DNA of 64,000 nt from Nannochloris sp. 'desiccata' (taxonomy: Eukaryota > Chlorophyta > Trebouxiophyceae > Chlorellales > Chlorellaceae), in contig JAGTXX020000004.1 of the NCBI GenBank assembly GCA_019044685.2, positions 62,001 to 126,000 of the forward strand, in the 5' to 3' direction. Under the pieces are notes generated by a model, which searched no databases, was not told where the DNA came from, and worked only from the letters and a program-made list of their open reading frames with translations. Below are positions 34,261 through 47,200 of this stretch, one piece after another (positions within the stretch are counted from its first letter, which is position 1; each line of letters opens with the position of its first letter). Made by a program: the position numbers and the translations under genes.

Positions 34261-35637
34261 AATTAAGTTTTTTTTTCCTTTCGATTTTTTCTAGTACGTT
34301 TTATTTCTGCATTTTATGATAATCTTTTCAGTACAGTTTTGTTTCATAGTATTTTGCATATTCATAAATTTCTATACATTTGATTGATCGCTTTATTTCA
34401 TTAAATTTTGGCAAAAGAAGCGCCACCACCACCGGTCAATTTTGAATTTTATTTTTTAGCCCCTGTTTTGACAAGCTGTTGGGGCAGCTCAGAATTTGTT
34501 TATTACCTTCTATACACTATGATACCTTGTGAATGTAATGCCATTGTCTAGAATATTTAGAATAGCCTTTTGAATAGGGGTGGAAGCCTTCAGCCCAATA
34601 TTTTATTTTCTAAAACATATTTCAATCCAGAACTCTATTCATTTTTGGAACCCCTCTGTTTCAACCAATTTCGAAACATATTCTTTACCCAAATATCTGC
34701 TGGGCTCCCCATATCGCTTCCCATATACTTTGCAGCAGCAGCTCCGGTTGCTAGGGCTCTAGCTACCCCTCCTTCAGCAACTGGAGTTGGCGGCACGTTA
34801 TTGGTCGCCTCCAGCAACAGAAAGAATTGGAAGCAGCAGTAGAAATATGCGGCGTCACAGCCTACAATTGGCTCAGTTATTCGAATAAATTTGGAGTGTT
34901 GCCTGCAGAAAATACGCCAAAGCGCAATGGAATGCTCTGCAGAGCCATATTGATGGGAGGAACGTAGAGAGGCGGTAGTGGCGGCAAAAGCTCGTGGAGC
35001 GACCTCGGTATTGACAGATAAATTTAATTATTTTGTATTTTTATTGAGGATTACTAGTATAAACTTTATTTATGCACATTGTGCGGTTGTTGACGGTCTA
35101 TATTGAGATATGTAATTAGAAACAAAACAAAACAAATTAACCCCAACAGGGTGACTTAAGGGATCGTGAGAAGCCGCCAGCGCGACTTCAGGCCACCCCT
35201 ATTTAAATGGAAAAGCAACAATCAATGAATTTCAAGCAGATAACAAGTAAATTCAAGCAGTTATATTCGCGAACACAGTACTCAAGCCGCAGCCATCGCC
35301 ATTTTCACGCCTATTCCTCTCTCCATACACTTGCCCCCGAACACCGACCGTTGCAGATCCTCTGCAAGTATTTTAACAGCTTCGAGCGCCCTGCGCCCAC
35401 ACTCCATAATGTCATTTGTGCAGTGAGATCCGTCCAGTTAGATCATTAGAACTTGCTTTATTGTATATTTGACAAAGATTACTATGATGATGATGATGAT
35501 AGCCCCCTGCAAATTTACAGCGAGTTGATTTTACCCAGGTGACATTGCTCAATTGAATTGCTTATAAATTTTTGGTTTGCGATAGATCTGCACCAGTTTA
35601 CTCGGATTTTTACTCAGTCACCCCCATCGTATATAGG
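34261..35637. other. Intergenic, about 1.4 kb
   Basis: Several short open frames with no recognisable family and no codon pattern like the neighbours. A GATGAT microsatellite lies near 35485. No tRNA or other RNA recognised. The right end presumably contains the ATP synthase beta promoter. Confidence 0.45.
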
Positions 35638-37621
<1,984 letters not shown>

Positions 37622-38096
37622 TTTAGTGGGTTGGTTATGTAAAGGTTTAAAAGAAGAAGTAATTTGTTTTTGTTCATTGGTCCTCTGTCTGAAGACGGTG
37701 GATGATGAATGATGAATCTTGTTTTATCTCTGTGTGAATGTTTCCTTTTTTGTTAGTTTTTTCGTAATTAAATAAGGTCTGTTATAGTAGTAATTCAAAT
37801 TCACGATAACAACAAGAACAAATTAAGAGATCTAGGGCTAATCAACAACATGAGAGAACAGGGAGCTGGTCCTTCAATACTTTTAAAGTAAACTTCAAGG
37901 ACCAGGAGACTGACTGCTGTGATTATGAAACAACCTAGGTTGGTGTATTCCTTTTTATTTTCAGTAGTACAAATAGAGATAGCGATATACTGTAATTTTG
38001 AGGATGGGGGAGCTGATACAGGAACGAATCCAGCAATATAATGATTGATTCGTCGAGCAATTTGACGATTAATATATTCTTGTTTTTTAGGCTACC
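37622..38096. other. Intergenic, about 0.5 kb
   Basis: 3' region of ATP2 and leader of the next gene. Just before 38097 there is a good acceptor (pyrimidine run plus TTTTTTAG), so the next gene may have an upstream exon or a 5' UTR intron in this interval. Confidence 0.45.
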
Positions 38097-38771
38097 ATGG
38101 AAGGGCATCGGCTGAGCATCAGACCGTCCGCTGAATTAATTCTCTCTGAGCTAGAATATCTACGAGAGTTTGAAGGAGATATCACGCAACCACAAAGTGC
38201 CACTCAATCAGATTGTGGCCAGGCCGCTCCTTCTCTGTCCTTTCCAAGTTTTGCCCCTTCTCCCTCTGCACCCGCATCCCCCACTGCTACTGCTATTTCT
38301 CAAGAGCAAGAAGAACAGACCCTCCATGAATGGGATAAGCTCCAAAAAATACGTGGCGCTGCAGTCAAGGCAGCACAAATCGCTCGACATCAAGCTGAAG
38401 AAGTCGCCCGTCTCACAGCTGCAATCGCCGCTGAAGAAGGAAATAAAACTGCTTTCACTGCAACTCGCGGCCCTCTAGATCAACCTGAACAGGGTTATGT
38501 TGCAGAAAGAACAATTCTGTGGCCCCCTGACTCATCATGTGTCCCTGCTGATTACAATCTAACTAGTCACAATGCACCGGTACTGCATGCGAGAGCACAG
38601 CGTGTAGAAGAGCTAGGTACGTATTATTTTACTACTGCCTCTACTACGACGCAAAGCGGGAGAGATGATGCAGACACTATCAGAGAAGCTGCAGAGAAGG
38701 TTGGTGGGTATCAAAATTTAGCAAAAAAAATTAGAGAACGAATAAAGAAGCCGCAGCAGCAGCAAGAGTAA
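38097..38771 (+). CDS. Hypothetical protein, 224 aa, Ala/Glu/Gln-rich
   Basis: Open frame from an ATG that lies six bases after an acceptor-like TTTTTTAG, so an upstream exon may be missing. It has an N-terminal helix (SAELILSELEYLREFEGD), a Pro/Ser/Ala linker, a long helical region (LHEWDKLQKIRGAAVKAAQ and on), and a more ordered segment around YVAERTILWPPDSSCVPADY. A possible GTACGT donor sits at about 38618, but no convincing partner acceptor was found. Family not recognised. Confidence 0.5.
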   Translation: MEGHRLSIRPSAELILSELEYLREFEGDITQPQSATQSDCGQAAPSLSFPSFAPSPSAPASPTATAISQEQEEQTLHEWDKLQKIRGAAVKAAQIARHQAEEVARLTAAIAAEEGNKTAFTATRGPLDQPEQGYVAERTILWPPDSSCVPADYNLTSHNAPVLHARAQRVEELGTYYFTTASTTTQSGRDDADTIREAAEKVGGYQNLAKKIRERIKKPQQQQE

Positions 38772-38937
38772 TAATATTGACGAGCAACAACTTTTTTTTG
38801 AATTTCTTTCCCCTATTCCTTATTCAAATTATTTCTTAATTATTTTTTCCTTTTAGCAAGTAGTTCTTTATCATTCCTTTCAAATGAGATGCATCTTTAC
38901 AAATTTTAACTGTAATAAAAGTAAAGCTTTGAAACAA

Positions 38938-40558
38938 TTACCGACGTCTTGTTTTTTTCTTACTGTTGCTGCCGAATTTGGGTTGCTGCTGTTGCTTCTT
39001 CTCATTAGATCCTAACGGAGCCAACCAATCTTCCCAAGACTTGAAATTAGTGGAAGCTGTAGTAGCTTTAGCTATAGCAGCAGCAGCAGGAGGAGGACCT
39101 ACGACCTTAACAGCAGCCTTCTTCTCTTCTTCTTTTCCTTCTTCGATTCTCGGTCTTTTTTGAAGGCTTTCTACGCTAATAAATGCAGTAGTACGTGGCG
39201 GAAGCCGTTCTAATTGGGGTTTAGATACCTTAATACTAGGGCCAGCACTCGAACCAGCACCAACTGACTGTTTCAGACTCCGGGCGCCACCACCACTACC
39301 ACCATCGTTATTATCATCTGGAATGATTATAATTTTAGGTCCTCCTCCCTTTTTATTCTGTTTCTCTACCTTCTTCTTCAACAGAGGAACCTTCCCTCCA
39401 GCACCCGAAGCTCCTGTACTTGATAAATTAACCTCTGTGCGGGCATATTCCGGTGGCGTTTGTTCATCTAAACCTAGAGCTGTTTTACGAGCAACTACCA
39501 CAGCTTGAGTAGCATTTTGTCGTAGCTCTGCCATGAGGTGCTCTCTAGATACTACAACCCCTCTATCTTCAATAACAGCTAGATCAGAAACAGCAGAGGC
39601 GGCAGCCGTGCCTTTTCGCTTGATACCCGCCAGCTCTTCTCGTCGTCTTGCTGGTATAGCTGACGCTATCCTTTGAGGGCGTTGAACGGGGCTAAAATCA
39701 CCTTTTCTGCTATTATTATGACTTGTACTTACTTTTATCACTGTTGGTTTGCCGTCGGTCCAAGAACATCGCAGCATCTGAGGCAATTTAGCAAGCCTAC
39801 TCGAAAATAATTCACTTTCTTCTAGATTTATTTTCTTATTCCCATCGCCCTTTTCATCATCACTGCTAATGAAGTCATCTACTGGAAGGAGAGCTATTAA
39901 TTCTACACAGCAGTTGTAAATACGGATCAAATCCACCAATAACTGAGCACCCAACGCCCTAAGACGAGCTACAATCGCCAAACAGGTCAACGACAGGGGC
40001 ATGAAAAAAGATTGCGCCAATTGAGTGGTATACTGAAATGCAACAACAAGCGTAGCATCAGCTAACAATTCAGCTACGCGGCAGGAGCCTAATACGCGGT
40101 GTAATACGCGAAGAGCGCTTTGTGCAGTAGGAACATTGCGTTCGTGCAGGCTTAGGGTAGGTCTTGAACAGAGAGAGAGTGCATCTCTGAGAGCACAGAG
40201 GCTGTCATCGGTAGAAATCTCTTTTAAGAGTCTTAGCAGTCTACGGACTTCTAGGAGACGTTGGAAAGGGCGTGTATTACGGTGTTGGTTGATATTCTTA
40301 TAGATGAGTTGCTCAAGTAGGGCTGCTTCTTGCCATAGTTGTGCACTGCATGTAGAAGCCTGTGGGTGAAGGGGGGTGAGATAGAGCGGGGGCAATGATT
40401 ACTTAAATGTTTCTAGTTAATAGGCCAGGGAAACAAAGTAGCCTTTCCGTGAGGTCCTTCTGAGAACAGATACATACCTGGAGTTCGTTGAGATGGCTAG
40501 CTACAGTGCTTGTCCACTCTGTAGTAACTAGAGTAGGCAGCAATGTCACTTCCACCAT
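38938..40558 (-). CDS. NEPRO/Rmp1-like nucleolar protein, 2 exons
   Basis: Exon 1 40478-40558 (MVEVTLLPTLVTTEWTSTV and on) and exon 2 38938-40359 join in phase, 500 aa. The N-terminal 200 residues are helical and contain LLEQLIYKNINQHRNTRPF followed by LLEVRRLLRLLKE. The K-N-x-N-Q-H-R pattern is that of the NEPRO (nucleolus and neural progenitor protein) and yeast Rmp1 group, linked to RNase MRP or nucleolar rRNA processing. The C-terminal half is low-complexity and basic, ending FGSNSKKKTRRR, a likely nuclear or nucleolar signal. Family assignment is from memory of the motif; function is inference. Confidence 0.6.
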
Positions 40559-40880
40559 TTTATAAAATAATTATTTTAATAGACTACACTGCATGCTGCT
40601 TTTCGAGACGAGTCTAAATATCATCAGATAATTCTATACATTACATTTCAAACTTGAATAATTTGAATGCGTTTTTTTTATTCGCAAATTAAGAAGCAAA
40701 AAACAATTTTGTGTTCCAAAGTTTGAAATAACTTGGTCGGGCTTCATGCCGCCTGAATCATTAATTGTGTATTCTTTCAACTTCGATGGGCTATGCCTAT
40801 GAAACCCCAATTCGAAAATCAACGCTCTGTCCTGATTCTCAAGTTATAGTTTTACAGAGATTCAGTTAAATTAAGCAATC
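40559..40880. promoter_or_regulatory. Divergent region, NEPRO-like / MDR dehydrogenase
   Basis: 322 bp between two diverging start codons, AT-rich, no motif assigned. Confidence 0.35.
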
Positions 40881-42089
40881 ATGTCAGATCACTTGATGAG
40901 GGCTCTTGTCTTTCGAGGCAGGTGCTGCATCGCTCTAGAAACTGTCCCAATTCCTACAATCCAAGACCCAACAGATGTCATTGTTAGAATCTCCCTGACG
41001 GCAGTGTGCGGTAGCGACCTCCACCCTTACTATGGAAGAGAGGTCGGCCTCGACCACGGAACAATCTGTGGGCACGAATTCGTAGGAACAATCTACCAAC
41101 TAGGCTCTACAATTAAAGAAAATAGCACTTTTGAGATAAATCAAAGGGTTATGTCTCCATTTACGTGCTCTTGTGGCGGTTGCTTTTACTGTTCCAGGGG
41201 GCTTACCGCTCGCTGTGTTCATTCCCAACTATTTGGATGGAGAGAGCAAGGCAAAGGTTTACACGGCGCCCAAGCACAGTTTATCCGCGTCCCCATGGCT
41301 GCATCGACTTTAGTCCCCATTCCTGATGATTTGACGGACGAAAATGCTTTGCTATTAGGAGATATTCTGTCTACAGGGTATTTCTGTGCCGATAATGCTG
41401 AAATAAGTGAATACCCTAAAATTAAACATATCGATAATTCTGTAGAAAATGAAGGGCCTATAGTAGCTGTAGTAGGTTGTGGACCAGTAGGGTTGATTTC
41501 AGTAGCAGCAGCACGGTATTTAGGAGCGAAAACAGTCATTGCTGTTGATTCAATTAGTGAAAGGCTGGCTTTGGCAGAGGCCCATTATGGCGCCAAAACA
41601 ATAAATATTTCTTCTTCCGAGGAAGAAAGCACCGAAATTAATGCTGCTGTAGTTGCGTTAGTGCATAGTATGACTGATGGACGTGGAGCTGACTGTGTAT
41701 TAGAAGCTGTCGGCCTACCAGCTGCTTTTACATTAGCTTGTGAACTTGTACGCCCAGGTGGCGTTGTTTCTGTAGCAGGCTGCCACTCAGACGCTGTAGC
41801 GCCCATGCACGTGATTTATAATAAAAATATGACGATAAAGAGTGGGAGATGTAGCGCACGGCATTTTATGGATATCCTCTTGCCACTTTTAAAGCAGTCT
41901 GCTGCTAAATATAAAAGCGAGAGCGAGAATGGCGATGAGAGCGGTTCTGACGGAAATGAGAAGACGTTTATTGATTTGACACCGATAATTACGCATAGGT
42001 TACCGCTAACACCGGAAGCGTATATTTTATTTGATTCAAAAAAAGATGGAGTGGTTAAAATCGTGATGAACCCTTGGCTAGATAGCTAA
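40881..42089 (+). CDS. Zinc-dependent medium-chain dehydrogenase (MDR superfamily)
   Basis: Single exon, 402 aa, from an ATG with the context AATCATG. Catalytic zinc residues are Cys43 (AVCGSD) and His65-Glu66 (CGHEF). The structural zinc site is the exact CX2CX2CX7C at Cys98, 101, 104 and 112. The Rossmann motif GCGPVG is followed by a strand ending in Asp (VIAVDSI), which favours NAD over NADP. Overall organisation fits the formaldehyde-dehydrogenase-like and sorbitol/threonine dehydrogenase branch of MDR enzymes; the substrate is unknown. A poorly conserved acidic insert (SESENGDESGSDGNE) lies near residue 350. Confidence 0.88.
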   Translation: MSDHLMRALVFRGRCCIALETVPIPTIQDPTDVIVRISLTAVCGSDLHPYYGREVGLDHGTICGHEFVGTIYQLGSTIKENSTFEINQRVMSPFTCSCGGCFYCSRGLTARCVHSQLFGWREQGKGLHGAQAQFIRVPMAASTLVPIPDDLTDENALLLGDILSTGYFCADNAEISEYPKIKHIDNSVENEGPIVAVVGCGPVGLISVAAARYLGAKTVIAVDSISERLALAEAHYGAKTINISSSEEESTEINAAVVALVHSMTDGRGADCVLEAVGLPAAFTLACELVRPGGVVSVAGCHSDAVAPMHVIYNKNMTIKSGRCSARHFMDILLPLLKQSAAKYKSESENGDESGSDGNEKTFIDLTPIITHRLPLTPEAYILFDSKKDGVVKIVMNPWLDS

Positions 42090-42465
42090 AAAAGATCGAG
42101 TTTATTGAGGGCTCTCTGGTGGCGGTGGTGGAAAAAAATAAAAAGTTACAATAATCTTTAGTTAAGGTTTATTTGTGGGTCTATTTTTGCCGCCTTTAAA
42201 CGTGGCTATGATTCAGAATGATGTGTAGATATGTAAACCATTGAGGTGCGCGCTGAATACTTACCCTAATGAACCTAGTGGGATCAATGACTCATTGTAG
42301 TGGGGGGTCGCTAAATAATGAAAAGAAAGGACCGCCACATCGTTTCTTTCTTGCAAAAAATCTCGCGTTATGCAACCTTAACCAGCGCTGACTCCCAAAG
42401 GTTCGCTATTTCCTGGTCAAGGTTGTATATTGTTAAATAATACGCTCGTAAATAACATTAATAAG
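42090..42465. other. Intergenic, about 0.4 kb
   Basis: 3' UTR of the dehydrogenase and upstream region of the next small gene. Nothing else seen. Confidence 0.5.
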
Positions 42466-43402
42466 ATGTTAGGAGGCCGCATGCTCCTCCTCTTGTTGCT
42501 TATAGTGGTTGGTGCAAGGTGAGACCTGAGCTAGGGTATATTGGGGGGACACGCATAAAGTCGCACCTAGGGCCTTTCAAGCGTTCATCTCAGTTTTTTG
42601 TGTTCATCTGAAACCTATAAGCCTAAGTAGAAGCCCCCATTATGCTTAAAGAGCGCATTTTTAACCTGGCTGTTGTGGTCCTTTTGTTGCAGAGCTCAGG
42701 ATTCTGAAGAGGTTGCTGAAGCTCCAGCTGTTGAGGAGATTCTGGCTGATGAATTTGTAGGGATTTTAGCCGGCGGTAATACCGGTGGCTTGCTTAGCGG
42801 AGGTGAGTGCCCGCGGGAAAATTTTGCAGAATAACTTTGGAACCTTGACATTTAATTGTGGGGACCTAGAATTTTTCCTGAGATAAAACCTCTTCTTCTC
42901 TTCTTCTACTCTTCGCAGGTGAAACTCCAGACGCGCCTGAAGAGCCTACTATTCCTCCAGTTGTAAATGCTACGGAAGCAGATGACGGTAGCCGACGTGA
43001 GTTCTTAAATCAACCAGAAACAAATTACTTTAAAAGCGCCCGCCCCATCTGTTGCCGCCAAATTTTCAAATTTATTTCATCGCCCTCATATTTCTCCTCT
43101 CTTTCTGCGCAGGCCGTTTGATGGCATCAAAGAAGAAGATGAATGAAGCTGTACGTGCTCGCAGAGCTCTTCAAGCTGCAGAGGCGGCGAGACTTGCCTC
43201 TCCAGGAGCTGCTGGTGGTAGCCCAATTACAAAATCAACCCCTCTCAGACACAGCGCTAGCGGTGCCGGAAGGACTCTTCTTCAAAAACCTAAAACTGCA
43301 GAGTCTGCTGCAATAAGCATTTCCAACGTACTCAGCAAGTTGAAATATGAAGAACAGCAGGGGTATAAACCACGCAATAGTGGAGTTCATCTAGTTATTT
43401 AG
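42466..43402 (+). CDS. Small secreted protein with acidic then basic halves, 4 exons
   Basis: Exons 42466-42518, 42693-42802, 42919-42996 and 43113-43402 keep phase and give 176 aa. Exon 1 is a signal peptide (MLGGRMLLLLLLIVVGARA). Exons 2 and 3 are acidic and Pro/Val-rich (EEVAEAPAVEEILADEF, PDAPEEPTIPPVVNATEADD). Exon 4 opens with basic helical sequence (RRLMASKKKMNEAVRARRAL) and continues Ala/Ser-rich. The acid/base split and the Arg-Arg sites at the boundary suggest a processed secreted peptide precursor, but that is inference. No family recognised. Confidence 0.7.
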
Positions 43403-44238
43403 ATATTGAAGAAAGAAGCGTAGAGAAATGATAGATTTTTATTTTACGTAGATGCTTCTTCAGGTGGAGCACTATCAAATTTCAAAATAAATAAATAAAA
43501 ATTCTAATAATACATATGATTTGTCCCATTCCCTCCATCTTTGACACGAAAGAGCTTTCATTCTAAGCTCTTAAAGGAAACCTTGAACAATAATATCCAT
43601 GTCATTTTTTCTACTTCTCGGTCGGCGACCTCGGGGTTGAGAGCGCCTTCTTCCACCATTTCTCTTGAATTTTGCTCTACAATATTCCTCTTCTGCTCTT
43701 GGTGTGGATTGCTTACTTGATTACTGTAGAATAATGCAGCAGCTGCAAACAGCTGCCGCTAGCACGTCCCATATAAATTTGTGAATAAAATCTGAACGCT
43801 ATCTTCTGCGTGCTGATTAAAAAACTGTTGCTTGCTTAAAGTCCCGCGTCTTTCCTATTAAGTGTAATTTCTCTCTCTTGAAAATGTAGAAAGGAAATAA
43901 ATCTATGAAAGCAGAAACATATTTTTGTCTTTGATTTTGGGGCTTAAAGTACCACCCCAGTACTACTTTGGTGACTTGGTGTAGCAAAAGCCATCTTTAG
44001 CAAGATATTTCTGCCCAATTTTAAGCTCTGTCTCCTCAAATAATTTTAAGCAAAATATCTAATCTAGTTGACCCTAATGAAACTTGCCTCAATTCTCGAT
44101 TCATTGGCGCTTCCCAGGCTCGCTCACCCAATAGTTTATTTTAAGACTGCTCGCGTTATACATTCTAATTCTATCATTTTGCTCGAATTACATGTTTTTC
44201 ATACTATGTTCACATTCCATAAAATCTAGTTAGTAATC
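43403..44238. other. Intergenic, about 0.8 kb
   Basis: No firm gene. On the minus strand, 43571-43714 has an open, Arg-rich frame (FKRNGGRRRSQPRGRRPRS) that could be a last exon, but I could not find an upstream exon with matching splice sites. Confidence 0.35.
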
Positions 44239-47200
44239 ATGAAGCTAGTAGACAAGCAAAAACTGAGCCGCGCAGCCCCCCTTGCAGCTGGCCTCGCTCT
44301 TACTTTTGCCCTGATAGCTACTTGTTCTTTAGCATTACTCGCTTATCTTATACTCCCTTCAAGCTTCAGCTTGCCTTTATCAAGCTTGAATAATCTTACC
44401 CCACATGAAATGCAAAACCGACGCACGCAGCAACTCCCTTCTTCCACTATACCTCAAATTTCTCTCTTCTCCGGAGGCAGCACGTTTGCTCGTGGTGGCT
44501 TTACTGATGCGTTTCACACGAAGTCTTCTGCTCTCCTCCCTAATGCTGCTGGAGATTATGAGCAAACTGAAGAATATTTTACTACATTAGTCTATGATTT
44601 TGAAGCAACCAGAGCCCCTATTCCGTCGGTTCGCGGCCTCCCTTCCACTTTAGCATTCACCCTCGCTGCCTGGGTTCGTTTTCAACACATCGCTTCTGGA
44701 GAACGCTGCATTGCTTCTCACGGCGAAAGCAGTACTGTAGATTCTGTCTCTGGTACTGCAAGTTCAACCGCTTCAGGGAGATGGACCTTGTCGTTATCTA
44801 CCTCTGGAAATTTAAAATTAATTGTAACAACAGCAGGTGGTGGTGTACTAGAATATCACGCAGTACTTGCTGTTAACATAGATGAATGGACCCATTTAGC
44901 TGTCGGGTATGACGGAGAAACACATCAAGCTGTGTTCTATTTGAATGGAGTGAGAGTACCTCACACAGCTCCCCTGGAAGTACCAGAGGTATGTATCATT
45001 CTTTTCCACTGCATTTTTTTTTTTTTTGCTTTTTTCTGCCTTGAATGATCTCTAAATTATGCGTTTACTTTTTTGAAACAGTCCGCCCTCGGTGGGTTAC
45101 CTCTCCAAGATCATGTCTTCTATATTGGTGTCTGCAATGAGCATTCTACAGACCAATACGGCTCCCTTACTTTGTTCACTGGAAGCATCGGTGATATTCA
45201 AATCTGGGATCAATTGCTTGATCAAGATGATGTCCAGTCGCTTGCTGCTCCATATACAGCAGAAAATCCTTTATCTACGTCTAGTTTTACTTCACAGCTG
45301 GTGTTTTCTAGTGCTGGGATATCTGAGATTGCAGAATTAATGACGACGGCTCGTATCCCGATTGATTTCTTGGCTCTGGAGGCTGCTGCGTCTGCGTCTG
45401 CCACTCCTCAGGGAATTGGAGGTTCTTCATCTTCTTTTGACAATGGTGATAGTGCTGCGAGTTTAAAAAAATTATCGCTTAGTGCGTTATTTACAGAACG
45501 TATGAGTAGCTACGTTTCCTGTGCAGTCCCTTCTCCAGCAATACACTCTTTACTAAATGTTGAAAAGCCGGCGTCGATCACAGTGATGGCCTGGGTCCAG
45601 CTTTCTTCTTTGCCTAAACAAAAGGAAGCATGTATTCTCAGTCATGGTAGCTGGGAACATGGATGGAAATTGAGTATTATTCCGTATATGAATATTCAAT
45701 TTTCTGTTCGTACGGCTTCGGGTGAAGTACTAGATTATTTCTCTGAGCCGATTACCGCCTCCCTTCGTTGGCAACATCTTGCTGTTAGTTATTCGAGCGA
45801 AGATGGGTCTGTTAGTTTCTACGCCAATGGATTCCCTTTAGATCTTGACAATGTCCCTAAAATCAAATCTGGCAAAGCGCATGAGATCGTTGAAGAGCCT
45901 GCACCGCTCACTATAGGTCGCTGCTCTAGCAACCTTGATGCCGGCGATGAAGTTCTTGAAGGGCAGCTCACTGATATAATGATTTGGGATGGTGTCCTTG
46001 ATTTCCAAGCTATCAGATCTGCTGCACATGGTCGTGGTAGCACCGTCGATGCAGTAAATAAATTGCGTAGGAGTTTACCTTCAAGTAAAGGTCTTGTTTT
46101 TGCTTTGCCCTCTTTGGGGTGCATTGGAAAATCTGGGCCGTTGCCCTCCTTGCCCAGTACCATGGCCCCACCAACCCCTCATTTTACCAGTAATGTACAG
46201 CGTATAGCTCTGCAAGATATCTTACTTGAAACTCTGATCATTTTATCGGCGGAATCGCAGCTCTCAATGGGGTTGAGAGTGCTTGATGGGGTGGATAATC
46301 AAGCGGCAGCATTGTTAGCTGACGGTAGATTTGGTACGGTAAAGACTATCGTACTCATGGCAGATAAGGCAATAGGCGTTGGTGATAGTGAAGATCTTTT
46401 TGGATATGGCTATGGTAGTGATTCTAATGAAACTCGTTTTGAGGAGAGGCAGCGGCAACTTTTGGAGTCAAGGTTTCAGCGTCTTGAAGTTGTGTTGACA
46501 CCAAGGCAAGGTCAATCTGTGATTCACGCTACAGCTGGAGCGTTGAAGGATATTCAACGTGCGGAACATGATTTACCTGCTACTGAGCGACGTATTAAGT
46601 GGGTGTTGATGCTTAATGATAATTTGAAGCCTTTAGAGCATTGGCTTCATCACTTATTGGGCGAGGCGCTCAGGCCTAGACGTTCCTCCACGACTGCTGC
46701 TTCCGCGTCCAGTCAAGCTCTAGCTGTGAAATCTTTGACTTTATCGTCAGGTGGTATGGTGAAATCAGTTGGGCTCAAACACTTCCTCACAATCATAGGA
46801 GACGGTCACGTAATACCGGCGCCTTATTTGGCATATCGTGGCTACAAAGCTTCGTATATTCGTAAATTAGACCCTGGTAAATTGTCTGATGAAGCTGAAG
46901 CATCTACCTGTGAAAGTTTATTAATCAACGCACACGCTTTATTGCAAAATGTCGCTGAAATACCAGAGGGCTTGGGCCGTTTATATGAATGCAGTGCTTT
47001 AACCGCCCCCTTGGCAACCACCGGCGCCCTGAAGGTAGCAGTCAGTTCTTGGATTTTAGAGTTACAGCTAGAGACGCATACTGCTCGCTGGGATGCCAGT
47101 GCAGATTCTATGCTACACCGCCATGAGATGCACAAAGAAAGTCTCCAGAAATATGCACATTTACGGGGTCAAATGGCAATGCAGCATGTAAATTCTGCTT

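Noticed and set aside
34570..34842. Short plus-strand frame in the gap before ATP2
   Set aside because: No ATG-supported gene structure, no family resemblance, and stop-rich neighbourhood.
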